Source: Pyrenochaeta sp. MPI-SDFR-AT-0127 (Eukaryota > Ascomycota > Dothideomycetes > Pleosporales > Cucurbitariaceae). From it: a stretch of DNA of 64,000 nt. The notes under the pieces are model-generated. The model worked only from the letters and a program-made list of their open reading frames with translations. It was not told where the DNA came from and searched no databases. The position numbers were made by a program, and so were the translations under genes. Of this stretch, positions 21,714-34,238 are shown one piece after another. The first letter of the stretch is position 1, and every line of letters starts with the position of its first letter. The stretch is from the NCBI GenBank assembly GCA_020747015.1, contig JAGTJM010000078.1:1-64000 (forward strand). The letters run 5' to 3'.

Positions 21714-23566
21714 ATAATGAATTTGCGGATATCATTCCATTGCGGGTCCTGGGGATGCAACGACTTAAGGGATAATTGTGCTTTTCCTGCTGCCACCAGG
21801 GAATTATCTATTGCATCTGCTTCTTTGATAATGTTTCGGCGATTTGGAATTGCAAGCCTGCGATATTCTTGCTCTTTGTGGACCTGGGAAGACACAGCCT
21901 CCCCGTTTGGCCGATGCTCCCAATGTTCGTGGAACGGTACATACTCCTCCCATACCCATGGTAAGCATGCCTTGAGCTCGAACTCTGTATCTGCATCACC
22001 TGATAGGGGTCTTATCACCCAATGACTGCCCTTATTCATGTTCCAACGTACGGCTTGAGAAACTGAGATACCAGGGTCTAAGCAAGGCAGGAAGTATATG
22101 ATCAAATCCTTGGGTTGCATATCAAAATCCAGGTTCCAGATGGCTTTGTCTATTAGAGTGCCCTTTTTCCAGATGCTATTGCCCTTGGGGTAATATCTTT
22201 CGTCAATTACCCCCTGAAGAACAAGCTTCGTGAACGAAATTGTGCTTTTGCTGTTATCATCTTTGAACTGCTTGTGGTAGCTTTGATTAAATTGAACTTC
22301 TTGCAACCGACAAACGGGTTCCGAGCGAGATTTTATTTCACACCTTTGGAAATGTTGTGAAACCAGGCGCCAATCAACCACCCAAGAGGGGAGTGCTAGC
22401 TGAGGTTCGGTTCTGTATTTTCCAAAAGCTTTGAACTTGCGAATGACCTCAAGACCTTCCCTCATGATTAGAGCCCATGTGGTCACTATGAACACGGACT
22501 CTATAGAGGCAGAATAGTCGATTGGAACGAAAACTTCTTGTTTTCTAGCAGTTTTCCACTCTTCGAGTTTCATTGGTTTTCGCAGGAAAGTTTGTTAGTC
22601 CAAGAATCCCATAAATACGATCTTTCGGATTTGTCGCACCGAGTGATCCTGTGATCAAAAGCGTCTCAATCAAGTCTCGTTTATGCCTCTGTTGGACGAA
22701 AGCCGCGAAAACAGCTAAGCGGGATGCGTGCAGAAGTTCAAGCTTTCGAACCGCTTCCAGTTGTGTGCAGGTTTGCTCTGTAAGTTCAGGCCGTTGGTCT
22801 TTTCTACGTCAAAGTCGGGAAAAACCTTGCCCCCGATACTTGTATGAGTCTTCGAAATGCTGGATGTGCGGCAGGTTGCATAGCTTTGCGGGTTTAGTCA
22901 GGAAACTGGTCCACTTGATGATCTGACTGCCACAAGCAAATTTGAGTTGTCGACTGGCGAAAAGCTCTTGTTGAACCCAGATTCGCCTAAATCAGGGTCT
23001 TGTGTACATGTATTTTAAACATGTGAAAAGTTTAAAGAAGTTTTCTTCACTTTGAGAAGCAGATTGATCTTCATCAGGAGGATCTGCGAGGATGGATACA
23101 ACATCATCTCCGATCTCGCGGCCCGTACCAAGCCATATCACTACGCAGGCTGTCTTTTCATAGATCGTGAACATGATAGATACTTGTTTGGAAACCTCCA
23201 TTGTATCGTTCTGATTGATACAATCGCATCAACCCAGAGATACATATGGGATCCATCAGATGGACGAAGTGCTCGTAGGGCCTCGAAAAGATTCACCCCA
23301 ATCGGGACCAATATCCCGTCAATTATGATGGTCTCTGGAGTGTCATTACCCCCCCAAGTGTAAGAGAGTGCTTCGTATCTGACAAGGTGATCACCTTCAC
23401 TGGAGGTAGGTTGCAGTCCAAGCCCTTCGAAACGGGCATGGAGTAAGTATGCAGTAAGGAGGTTACACCTCAACGGTGAATCAGGTTTGTCGTTGTGACC
23501 AAATAGTCGCATTATCCTGGTCTGGTACGGCTGGATTGGACGATACAAGTCTAGCGCAGCGCTCAT
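21707..23566 (-). pseudogene. Decayed HET-domain gene
   Basis: Reading starts at ATG 23566 (MSAALDLYRP) and shows HET hallmarks: YEALSYTWGG and LWVDAI. One missing T near 23220 shifts the frame exactly where the conserved ICINQND should be; the next frame continues TMEVSKQVSIMFTIYEKTAC and VVIWLGTG. That frame meets TGA at 22992-22994 where a Trp is expected (TRP-stop-FRRIWVQQE), and another TGA at 22809-22811 (SRL-stop-RRKD). After DRIYGILGLTN a further frameshift leads into 22573-21707, which encodes the C-terminal half (FVPIDYSASIESVF, LPSWVVDWR). Two stops and two frameshifts make a functional product unlikely. HET proteins trigger heterokaryon-incompatibility cell death when intact. Confidence 0.85.
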
Positions 23567-24513
23567 ATTGGATGGACTGATTTGCACCGCGCATAAGCGT
23601 TTTGTTCTCGTTGAAGAATTCTGTTGTGCAAGCAAGCAGCTTCAAGGACACCTTTCATATCACAAGAATTTGATCCCATAGAATAGACACGTTATGCTCA
23701 TGTGTCGAGACTGCTTTGCGGGGTCGACGACTCGCTACGCTCCAACCCAACAGCCTTATCGTGCACAAAGATGTTTAATAATGTCCGCGAAAGCTCGAAA
23801 GCATGTTCAATCTGAGGTTGCGATAAAGATAAGATGTGTTTATGAGCGAGGGACGCCAGAGCTAAATGGTGGTGAAAATGGGACGTGACTCGAGGGCAGC
23901 AGTAACAGTTTACCTAGTCCGCCTTATATGTTCTTTTATGATTGCCGTGCTCCACCCTAAGAACCGTTCTCATGGCCAATCAAGACAGAGTAGAATGGAT
24001 TGTGGCTGATCAATAGGAGCTGAGCCCTATCACACTTAGAGGGAGCAGGTACAGAGTGCATAGTCTTGCATGAAGAACATCATGATGTCTCAGGTTGAAC
24101 CTCATGACAAGCCCAAAGCCACATAGTATTGAAGAATAGCGAAGTACTCAAGTACCTCATTACGTTATCCATCAGAATTTACAACCTGGGTCTACACGCA
24201 AGTTTGAGCTTTAGTACACCTTGAAAAAAAGGGATACTAATTGCCTTGTTCCTGCTATGGACTGTGGGTGTTGTTTGGCTCAACACCAAGCTGAGTGGTT
24301 AGGCTTCACCGGTCACAGATCTGCGGCACAGTCCTGTCCAATCGAGCCGTCCACGTCACACATCAGCTCAGCCTGATAGGAAATTAAAGGAAATGTCGAA
24401 TTACCGGTTGCGCTTTACTGATAGTTAAGATCATGCAGAGAAGAATCCTGATAGATGATTTGATGGTGTGGTTACACTCTAGTGGGTACTTCCTGCATTG
24501 CAGATGTGGCTAA
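23567..24513. other. Intergenic, no supported gene
   Basis: AT-rich sequence lies between the dead HET gene and the transporter. No open frame with family character is seen. Confidence 0.45.
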
Positions 24514-26001
24514 TTAAACCTTCACTTTAATAGTCCAGCGCCTTCCTAAACACGCCCACCGACTAAACATGAAGCTGATTAGACTGACGCCAAGAATGGC
24601 ACAAAAGAAAACGACCATGGGCTTGGGTCCTACCGTTTCGACGAGCTCACCACTGATTGGGATGCACACGAGTGCGGCAAGACTAGCGACGAAATACATG
24701 GTGCCATAATAACGCCCAAACTCGTCAGCACGACATAGTTGTCCCAGACATGCGGGTGTAAGCGCCATCCAACTCCCTGTTCCAAAACCGAAGAGTGCAG
24801 CGAATGAATATAATGCAGCAATCGAAGAAGTACCCAGTGGTAGCCACAGTACCAGCATCCAGAGCAGCGTAAAGACAATCATGATCAAAAGCGTATTGAA
24901 ACGTCCAATCTTATCTGAAGCATATCCTGGGAGCAGGCGTCCAAGACAAGATACACCATTCAGGACCGAGATGAGATTGTAGCCGGTGCCTGTTGGAAAG
25001 TTGGTGCTGAGAGTGGCGTACGTGGGCAGAATTCCTAAAGCACCGAAAAGTACAATTTCGAAGCCAAAGACGGTCATGGTGAACAGACTCAGTCGAAGGT
25101 CGCCGAGTATCGATAAAGAAATGATAGCTTTCTTCTTTGCGGCTGCAGTCGGAGGGATGCGAGCTTTCATAAGGATGTTCCCAAGGATGAGAAAGAAGAG
25201 AAACGCGAATCCGATGATTCGAAGGGACCAGGCATAGCCATATTTGGGAAGCGTTGTTTGCAAGATCAGCGGAAGCGTCAAGCCTCCGAATGAAGATCCC
25301 ATCATCGCGATGCCCTGAGTAAGGCCTCTCCGTCTCTTGAACCAGTGCGCGACTACCGCTAGGCTTGTTGTTGTCAACATGGCCCCAGATATGCCTCCGA
25401 GCACACCACAGCACAGCATCATCTGCCAGAACGTGTCACACTCCGCCAGCAAGAATATCATCAGCAATAATCCAACACTCCCAATCAGGGCGATCCATCG
25501 CGGGCCATAGCGATCGAAAAGTGGACCCACCCAGATGCCAAGCGCGAGTGAAAGGTACACAAAAACCGAGGGGATCCATCCGACATCGCGGGCCGTCATA
25601 TGCGATAGCTGATTTTGGCTCCAGTAGTCTTGTAGCGTCCCAATAGACACCATGAAGCCAAACGACGGGAATAACAGAAGCCAGGCGGAAGCGACAACGA
25701 GCCATGCCCGCAGACCACCTTCGGGAAAGTCGTCTTCGGGGTCCACGATTGGGATGGCCGGCTCTTCATCTTGGGCATCTAGTGGTTGCGTTTGCTGCGA
25801 TCGTGTCCGGCCGTGTCCTTGTATTTCTGTGGTATGGTGGATGGAGTGTTTCTCTTCGGTTCCAGCGATGGAACGTCCCGTGACTCTGGATACGGTGCGT
25901 CGAAGACCGTCCCATATTTCATCGGGCTCGGGATATGTCCTACCATCACTCGACGTTGGCATATCCTGCATTTGCACCGTTGGGTTCACTGTCGGGTCCA
26001 T
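24514..26001 (-). CDS. MFS monocarboxylate-like (MCT/MCH) transporter
   Basis: A single exon encodes 495 residues. A hydrophilic N-terminus of about 90 residues precedes the signature DFPEGGLRAWLVVASAW in the first helix, then GTLQDYW, DVGWIPSVFVYLSLALG and GPLFDRYGPRW. Twelve hydrophobic segments are apparent, with a central loop around ARIPPTAAAKKKAI and a second half YASDKIGRFNTLL. Fungal members include riboflavin and monocarboxylate-like permeases; the substrate cannot be read from sequence. It is intact although it neighbours a pseudogene, and stands alone with roughly 1 kb of AT-rich DNA on one side and 2 kb on the other. Confidence 0.9.
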   Translation of the reverse strand: MDPTVNPTVQMQDMPTSSDGRTYPEPDEIWDGLRRTVSRVTGRSIAGTEEKHSIHHTTEIQGHGRTRSQQTQPLDAQDEEPAIPIVDPEDDFPEGGLRAWLVVASAWLLLFPSFGFMVSIGTLQDYWSQNQLSHMTARDVGWIPSVFVYLSLALGIWVGPLFDRYGPRWIALIGSVGLLLMIFLLAECDTFWQMMLCCGVLGGISGAMLTTTSLAVVAHWFKRRRGLTQGIAMMGSSFGGLTLPLILQTTLPKYGYAWSLRIIGFAFLFFLILGNILMKARIPPTAAAKKKAIISLSILGDLRLSLFTMTVFGFEIVLFGALGILPTYATLSTNFPTGTGYNLISVLNGVSCLGRLLPGYASDKIGRFNTLLIMIVFTLLWMLVLWLPLGTSSIAALYSFAALFGFGTGSWMALTPACLGQLCRADEFGRYYGTMYFVASLAALVCIPISGELVETVGPKPMVVFFCAILGVSLISFMFSRWACLGRRWTIKVKV

Positions 26002-27997
26002 TTTGCCTTTATAACCGTCTCTTGTGGTGATTTTGGTTCAGTGGCGATTTGATGCTCCGCAACACATGTAATTCGGGTGCCTGTGACAACTCTCCAGCGG
26101 CTCCGTCCTGTGCGTTGGCCTTATATGCGCATCTGGATTTTTAATCCATTTTCGATCATGTTTCTATGACAGCGAAGTGGGAGCGCGCCCTATCGGTAGA
26201 CTAGCCGTTGATTTGGCCGCCATGTCTGTCTGGACCGGCCGTTGGAGTTGCCCCACCATGTCCGTTCATTCGCTGTCCGGATCGCTCCCAAACACTCCGA
26301 ACTCCATAATTAAAGGCACTTTGCTCCGAGATCTTCGTTGTGACTCAACTGTTGGATGCGATTCCTACCGAGTGGTTTGGGGGTGGCTGCGGCTGAGGCT
26401 GCATGGACTGTCGAAGCCATGATGAATGTGCAAAAGCTGGGGCGCTTGATGGAGCGAAGAAAAAGCGATTGGCTCAGATTGATCGACCTCACACCGAAAT
26501 AGTCCCATGCCATCAAATTTTCATCATGGCCAACAAGTACTCCGCTTTTGTGGATGTCTAGCATAGCAACGGCGTAATGACATGGCTGCTCGAATGATAG
26601 ATGGGGACTTCTTGCCTTGCATGCTCATCCGCAAATTTCTCCCACCAAATTATCGAGTCTGGCCAGTGACACTACTGTTTGGCAATTTGTCAGATGAAGT
26701 CGATGGCATAGGATAGTGACATCAGTAAATATACCACTTCGGTTACTTGAACATCAAGCATCCTGCTATAGAAGAGGTTGGATATTCTAAGAACCTCCAT
26801 CATCAGGGTATTGGATTGTTTCAGCGGTGGCCACAGCGGGAGATCCAATTGCTTATGCTTGAATGTCATAATCCTGCTATTTGTGCGTGTCCAAGATAGT
26901 TTTGATCGGATGACGTTCACCCCCTAGGATATTGTCGTTCAGATCGGGATGGCCATCTTTTAGCATGCTGAGACTCTTGGTGGAAGCATAGCTGGTCCCA
27001 GTCTCACCACAAGGGTTCTGGGCGCAATACAAAGGCCTTCAAAAATAGCTTTAGATTAGCACCTCTTTTCTTCGTTGGTGTTACTCACGGGCAACGTGTG
27101 GTTGTGCGTGGCGCAGGAATGCGATGCCACGAACTCACAGTCACTGTCACGATGACTTTCTCGACTACGCCTATGTTCATTCGGCATCTGCCTTTCGCAG
27201 ACTCACAGAAACACATGGCGCTCTTAGTTGGCAATGACCGGGTGGCTGTGCTGTATGACTTGGATCTTACGTCGCTAGTTTGAGGATAGGCCATCGCTGC
27301 AGCTTGTTAGAGGAAGCACTCGCGCAAAATCCCGACCTTACTTTTAGGACGATGAATACTTACACCAAGGGAGGGCGCTAAATGCCAACAGGCTGAATAG
27401 CGTGGTGAATAGCATGATCGGATGAGTCCAAAGGGGAGAGAAGGCCGGAGCCTATTGAGATGATATAATGTGAAAGACTGCTTTTCAGGTTGGCGCGTTA
27501 ACATCCGTTAACGTAATTACGCAGAATTGTCGTAGTGTCTCACAGATTCTCCATAAATTTTGAGCGTCTCGTATGGCCCTGCAACGATTGTGTAACGCTC
27601 TACAAAGTGCGCCATCGGTGATTTGCATGTAAGGTGGTTCTTTTGCTGACCGAGGAATGTGTTTGGCATGGGGTTGCGGACTATAATTCAGTTCGCCCAG
27701 CATACCAGCACTCGTACAGAGAACCTATACATTGATTTTCATGCCTTGCTTATTCCAATTATGGTCCTTGTGCATTGTACAAAGTAATGGCACTGCGACA
27801 AACGCGACAGGAGCCAAGTACGGTGTCGGCTTTGACCGTTCCTTCCGCATACAATACGACACGGGCATATTTGAAGACCCGATAGACAAGTGCCTTCCGG
27901 TCAACAACGACTAAGACAAGAAAAAAGCCAAATATTTCGAAGGCCTCGTGCCGACCGAGAAACCCTTTCACATTACCTACAAACGAGGTCCATCGGC
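26002..27997. other. Two-kilobase gene-poor stretch
   Basis: Several short frames (26310-26564, 26690-26920, 27085-27294, 27732-27914) have no domain or splice continuity. The frame at 27732-27914 begins with a hydrophobic segment after ATG 27752 (MPCLFQLWSLCIVQ) and could be a lost or spliced signal-peptide exon of the next gene, but I could not join it convincingly. Confidence 0.35.
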
Positions 27998-29597
27998 ATG
28001 ACCTCTCCGCAGCCGCTTGTTTTTGCCCCTTCTCAAAAATGGGACGGCAATGACGGACATTGGAGTACATTTATTCTACGCGTTGGTACGCCGGAGCAGA
28101 ATTTTCGAGTCCTGCCAGCATCCAAAACCGGAGAAGTGATTGTACCACACGTTCAAGGCTGCTCTGACGGCAACGCATACCCAGAGAATTGCGGTAGTCT
28201 CCGAGGTGTCTTCGACTTCAAAGGTCACTACAGTCCAGGCTTCCAGGCAAACCAGTCCTCGACTTGGAGCGAGATCGGCATCTACGGACTGGAGCTAGAA
28301 ACAAGACTAGGCTACCAAGCGAATGCATCATATGGCCTTGAGAATGTAGGATTGATGCTACAGCACTCAGGTGGGCCAACCTTAACAAAACAGGTAGTTG
28401 GTAGCATTGGAAAGAAAGCCTTCTACGTCGGGCTTTTTGGGCTTAGCCCGAAACCCGCGAACTTCAGCGATTTCGATTATCCACAACCTTCCTATATATC
28501 TACCCTGAAAGCCGAGCGGATCATCCCCAGCATTTCATACGGCTACACTGCAGGGGCATACTACCGTGAGTAAGACTTGTATTGTATATAATTGAATCAT
28601 CTCATATGCCGCAGAATCACCAAAGGTTTTCGGTAGCCTTACTCTAGGTGGCTACGATGAAAGTCGTTTTGTCTCCAACCACATCACGTTCCCGTTTGAC
28701 AGCGACGACAGCCAGCCAACAAGTCTAAAAGTCCAACGTATCTCCGTTTCGAACGCATTGAACGGGTCAGCGAGTCTTCTCGAAGATTCTATCTACGTAA
28801 ATCTTGACTTTACCGTCCCACACCTCTGGCTACCTTACGATACTTGCGATCGCTTCGCGTCAGTGTTTAATCTGCGCTACGACAACTCAACAGATCTGTA
28901 TCTGATAGATGAAGAAACCCATGATGCGCTTCTTGAGAGGAATCCAACGATTACAATCGGATTAGGTGCTTCTGCCAACCCTACTGAACGAGTCAACATC
29001 GACTTACCATATGCCGCATTCGACCTGGAAGCCTCTCATCCAATATATCAGAATTCGACCAGATATTTCCCTATCCGGCGTGCAAACGATTCGCAATACA
29101 CATTAGGCCGGGTATTCATGCAGGAAGCATATGTCATTGTTGATTATGAAAGGGGTAATTTCTCTGTTCATCAAGCATTGTTTCCTTCATCGAATGAACA
29201 ACGCATTGTAACAATTCCTACCAAAGACACAAAACCAATCGACAGAGATCGTTTAGACGCTGGCCAAATAGTTGCAATCGCAATGAGTGTAGCTGTGTTA
29301 TTGGGTATCTGTATTGCCCTAGCTATTTTTTCGAAACGACGGAAGAACGCAGTAAAGCTCGAAGGTCAGGAAACCGCGGCTGAAGGAAGTGAATCAAAGG
29401 TTTTATCAAATTCCCAGCTTTCGGAGTTGTCAGAATGCGAGAAGTTGCATGGGGAGGTCATGAGTCGCGACATCTTTGAAATGCATGGCGATAGTGGGTG
29501 CGAAGTCGGAGGGGACTCGAAGGCGGAGTTAGAATGCGTTCCCTGCGAGCTGCCTGGCGAAAGTCTAATTGGCCAATCTTTACCTCACAAGATCTGA
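27998..29597 (+). CDS. Aspartic-protease-fold membrane protein lacking catalytic aspartates
   Basis: Exons 27998-28565 and 28615-29597 (intron of 49 bases, phase 1) give 516 residues from the nearest in-frame ATG. Pepsin-like landmarks are ILRVGTPEQNFRVLP near residue 28, FGLSPKP, SYGYTAGAYY and FGSLTLGGYDESRF, and TLGRVFMQEAYVIVDYERGN towards the C-terminus. The first catalytic DTG is replaced by PASKTGEVIVP and the second by LDFTVPHLWLP, so proteolysis is unlikely. A single transmembrane helix (IVAIAMSVAVLLGICIALAI, about residue 423) is followed by a basic stop and a cytoplasmic tail of about 95 residues. No signal peptide is present at this start, so a 5' exon may be missing. Such non-catalytic A1-like membrane proteins recur in Pezizomycotina; their role is unknown. 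Confidence 0.75.
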
Positions 29598-30661
29598 AAC
29601 ATCGTCATTGAGGTAGCGCTACCCTGATCACAAGTCGTAAGGCACACCTGATCGATAAAAGGAGAACTTAAAGTGAAAGCATGCTGCCCTTAAGGCCAAG
29701 AGGTAAAGAATACTCGAAGACCAATGATAGTTAAATTCACTCGAAATGTACATTCCCCCGCAAGCCGGTTTCATAGTTAGGATGTTGCCGATTGTCGAAT
29801 TTTTTTTTCTGAGCTGTTTGGGGGTTTGATGATAGTCATAGGCCTGCATCATTTCACGTTTTTACTATATGCTACACTAGTTTGGTCACCATCTCTGAAT
29901 ATAAGTTCGCAAAGCAGCCAATATCTCCGCGCGCAGTTGGATATATCTTGACCGTCCATATGCGCATCACGGTAGCTTACTTGTTTGTATAACCTTTTTG
30001 GGCCATCGTTACCAAATCACCGATGTAAACAACACATGTAGTTCCAGCTGAACTATTTCTCCCCATGTACCTGTCACGAAGACAAGAAAATTCAGGGTTT
30101 CCAGGCTCAAGAAAGTCAAATAGATGTACTTGATTACAGTGAAGACATCGATATAGTGCTTACAGAGCACGAAGTGTCTTGCTCGTAGAACGTACGTGTT
30201 ACCCGGTTTTATATGCTCCCCCGTACTGAAGGCATGGCCAATATTTGGTAGGCCCCAACCCTCTGTCACTTCTGTCCTCCATGTCACCGGTTCATGAAAA
30301 AATTACAACCTTGAAGTTTCGGTAAGCTCAGATATATACAGCTAGGGGTCGTTTCCCTCCCTTCCATTGTTATAGCCAGCCTATTGAACCAAGCTGATGT
30401 GTCACACATACAGAAATCTCTGAAGTTTGCGACAGGGTGTACTCCCGTAGGAAAATTTAGCAAAGATCATTAATCTTAGATCATCAAACCGTATGTACGA
30501 AACATTACGGAAAAAGTTATGGCTCGTACTTAAACTCTGAAGTTCATTCCTGATTGTTTATTACCATTCTGTGGCAGATGAATACCACGCATGGAACGTG
30601 TGTGCCAGAAATTGAAGATATAATTGAATTGCTGTTCCTTCTTTTCTCACTCTGCTTCGGG
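29598..30661. other. Convergent intergenic region
   Basis: This AT-rich 1 kb separates two convergent 3' ends. No gene is recognised. Confidence 0.45.
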
Positions 30662-33540
30662 CTACTTCATCGATGAATAGCGCTCCTCGATTGTAGCCAA
30701 CTGCTCAGAAACGCTTGCATCCTCCGATTGATTACTTTTCACAATGCCATTGTTATCCATCTCGAGCCCGTCTCTATTGACTGCATAAGGTTGCTTCCCA
30801 GTAACAGTCACAAGTCTCTGGGCATCCCATTGTAGCCAAGCCTTCCTTGAAGTTTGCTGCGAGGTAGCCTCGGGATAAAGTAAGGAAGTAAAATTCCTTC
30901 CCAACGAGGTTTGATTTAAAAACCATCTCATTCGTTTGATTCCTGTGCGCTTCAATAAGAGTAGTAGTATCGCAGTTCCAAGGATGATGAGAGTTACTGC
31001 GAGCAGTATCATCGCTGGGATTGCATATATAAGTCGATATCGAATGCTCCGCTGGTAGAGCGTCACCTGAACGTGGTCCTTATTTGCCAAATCGCTATTG
31101 TTAACATCTCTCAGGTGCCCCGCATCTTGGGATGTCCAGCCTCTCGTTCCTACTACTGCATTCGCGACAATGTCAGTCCAGATGAGGTTCAAGACTTTTG
31201 CTGACTGTTGAGGGGTTTCGGACAACTCAAGGCATTTGCGGTACATGGCGAAAGTTGTGAAGCCAGAGTAGTCTAATAAATGTACAGTGGTACTTGAAAG
31301 TAGGGAGCCAAGGTGCTCATATATATAAGCTATAGTATCAGAGTAGAAGTTTGCTCCAGGTATATTCATCTTCGGGTCATATGGTGTTTCCGAGAATGGA
31401 AGGTATCCAACCCCGGGCAGCCAGAGAGACTCCTGTCGAACAGTCGAAATGTTGGGACGTTTTTCAAACTTTGGGTCAAATATGCCCCAAAATGGTGCGA
31501 TGTCAAATAAATCCAGACCCGAGTCTTCAACGCCCCAGAGAGGTTTGTCGGACGAGTTAGGGTACTCTTTATCTTTAAGCTCTACAGCTTGAAGGTCTTC
31601 TAGGCCATTAGTTCCATTGTAGAGAAAGGTGACAGTCTTGATAGTAGCTTTGGATGCAGATGCGCACGAATGAACCGGTTGGGCGAATGTGTCATTTGGT
31701 TTGCTAAAATCAAATGCATGCAACTGTCTTCCCTGCGGCTTTGGTGTCGGGTAGAATAAGCCACACGAAACGGCATGATTCGATATGTGAGCTGGAGATG
31801 AAGCGTCCACAGATCCTCGGCATACATGTCCTAGAGATAACTATTTAGATAGATTAAATGGTCATAAGAGGGTGAACTTACCAGCTTCGGTAAAATTCTC
31901 GGTCGATATGAGATGCGGACTCAGATACAATGGGTTGCGGGTTGTCGCAAAAGAATTCAACAGTGGCAAATATTCCCCGAGAGAGGTCATTTTGATCATA
32001 CCACCTTTGTTACGATACATAGTATTGCCTGTTAAGTTTCGTGACGACCCATCCTCCAAGACATATATCTTCCCTTTCTCAGAACTGTCGAAAGGGAGAT
32101 GGCTGTCGCGTAGTTTTCGGTTCGTGATGTTCATGTAAACCATCGTCAAAGCGTTGTTCAACCAGGCCGCAATGTATGCTCGATCGCCTAGTTGAGCGTC
32201 GTCTTGCGAATTACGAAGGTGCCACCATTCAAAAGTGGGGTCCAAGTCGGCGAAGCCGCCGTGATCAGTGATCTTGAGTACCTTTCCCTGCTTCAGCCTG
32301 GACGTCAGGACCTCCTGCTCTACTTGATAATCAAGGGTCAGATTAGTATCGATACACTCCGTTTCTGGCGTGATAAATAAGATGTCCTCCGACCAAGTAC
32401 TACCATATGTGGATGTTGACGGAATGCTGTGATTGCGGAAATCAATGCCACCGTTGACCGTGTCCACTATCAACCCTTCGTAGACCTGAACACTGTTGCT
32501 CAACAAAATCGTTTGTAGTTGGCGGTATCCACCGACCAGATATGCTGATCTGTTACTAAACTCCGACGAGAATCCTTCTCGTGTGACATATGATCTTCAC
32601 TCGATGTCGAACATACTAGATACGCTCCGGGCCATGCCGCTCAGTCCGCTGCTCCATAGCTTCCTGATTTCTAATGGAATGCTCACATCATAGCCGTCAG
32701 GAGCGAACATGCTAGTACTGAAATTCTGCTGAGGAACGAATGTAGAATTAGAACCTGGACAATGGGAAGTGCCCGATCGACAGATGCGACTGAAGCCAAG
32801 GTCACTCCTTGGAAGGGTCCCATAGCCCATCGGTGAGGTATCTTGAGCATAACTGAAAAGTACAGAGTTATGCTGACTTGGCCGTATTGCATCAGAAAGA
32901 CCAAGCGGTGTGACAACCGCTGCGATAGCTATCAAAACTGTAGCAAAAACTGTAAGGTACGTCGCAATGACCACGGCAGGCGTAACACCGGCACTCGAGG
33001 CGGAATCAGACAATAAAATGGTTGGCCACCATGAAGAGTGGAGTAGTCGGTTGAGGGAGGACCTGTACAATCAAGATCTGGCTTTGAACTGGGCCTATGA
33101 GGATTGCGCACCATGTTACGGCAGTTTCTGTTACACTTTTCCCCTTCTTATTAATAACGGCAATGAGGACCAGAGGTATCAGGATCGGTAAAACCACTTG
33201 TACTATTATGTTGCGTTAGTACCATTGTGTCCGGCTGGCTGAGCGGGCCCCGGGACAACATACAGGTCGCAGTGCCTGCAGCGATCAGGGCAGCAACCTG
33301 CCCGATAGTCAACGAAGTCATCCAGGATTGAGATGATGCAGAGATTATTTAGAGTCAGTGCTAGGCAAGAGCCACATACTTGACTGAGACATGGTCCGAT
33401 TTTCCACAGCGAGATCCAGCTGGAAGGCTTATTGCTAGCCCAAGCCTCAATGCGATATACGAAGGCTCCCGAGGATGCGCCAATCAACAAACAGCAAGAT
33501 TTCACGAAGACCACTAAATGCACAAACCCCTGGGAACGAG
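30662..33540 (-). CDS. Large polytopic fungal membrane protein, possibly disrupted
   Basis: Exons read as about 33540-33380 (5' end unresolved), 33297-33264, 33196-33112, 33062-31882 and 31830-30662. Splicing joins LWKIGPCLSQ to VAALIAAGTAT, then LVLPILIPLVLIAVI, then SSLNRLLHSSWWPTILLSDS; the second intron has a TACTAACG branch site. Conserved blocks for this uncharacterised family are LIAIAAVVTPLGLSD, YEGLIVDTVNGGIDFRNH, WSEDILFITPETECIDTNLT, HAVSCGLFY, HSCASASKATIKTV and KDKEYPNSSDKPLWGVE, and the C-terminus has a helix (AIPAMILLAVTLIILGTAI). An in-frame TGA at 32597-32599 stands where homologues have Trp (FDIE then stop). Either the gene is dead, or a 45-base GTGAAG...TTTAG intron (32556-32600) removes the stop in frame. 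No start ATG was found in the first exon. Confidence 0.6.
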
Positions 33541-34238
33541 AATTCAAGCCTTGTGCTTTTCATAACGTAGAAATGCCGAAGATCTGTGCGAAGGGTAGGG
33601 ATCCTAAATCTTGGCTACATGAGCCAAGATCTGAGCTGGTCAATCTTACAATATCATTGGCTGAGTCTCTAAAGCCACAACAAGGCTGAGGATCTGGAAT
33701 TCTAAAAATGGATGGCAAATATCCCAAGGATCGATCTCATGCGAACCGATCCTCGTGGTCACAACCATCAAAGGAAGCTTACGGTTGCACCCGCGGTAAT
33801 TTAATTCTTAAATTCTTGAAATGGAAATGTCCGTCCGTCAGTGAGGCTACCGTTCCCTCGACCACTCTTAGAGCCAATGCCAAGTTGTACATACAAAACT
33901 CCTTTCGTATGTATAACACACCAAAGTTGAACCAGGCGATTATTTTTCGAGAAAGTTTGCTAATTTCTTACTTCTGAACATCGACTTTGAGGAACGGGGC
34001 CTTATTTAGTACATTGCCACACGGTTGGCCTGCTGAACAACTTCATTAACGAGCTCTGCATGTGCCTCGAGTTTCTCAATCGTTCGCGAATGATGTGTCA
34101 CTTGAGAATTGCGGTACTTCGCCGTTACCAGTCTCGTCAGTGAGTTTGTATACCAAGCTCGACAACTCGATAGCATAGTACCATCGATCCGTAGTAAAAC
34201 CACATATTAGCCGACCTCCAATCCTATTAAAATTAAAA
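33541..34238. other. Intergenic; may hide a 5' exon of the membrane-protein gene
   Basis: The missing first exon of the minus-strand membrane protein should lie here. A candidate ATG at about 33772 (MVVTTRIGSHEID) cannot be joined in the required phase. Nothing else is recognised. Confidence 0.35.

Noticed and set aside
27732..27914. Possible signal-peptide exon for the protease-like gene
   Set aside because: No donor/acceptor pair joined it convincingly to the frame at 27998, so it was left out of the CDS.
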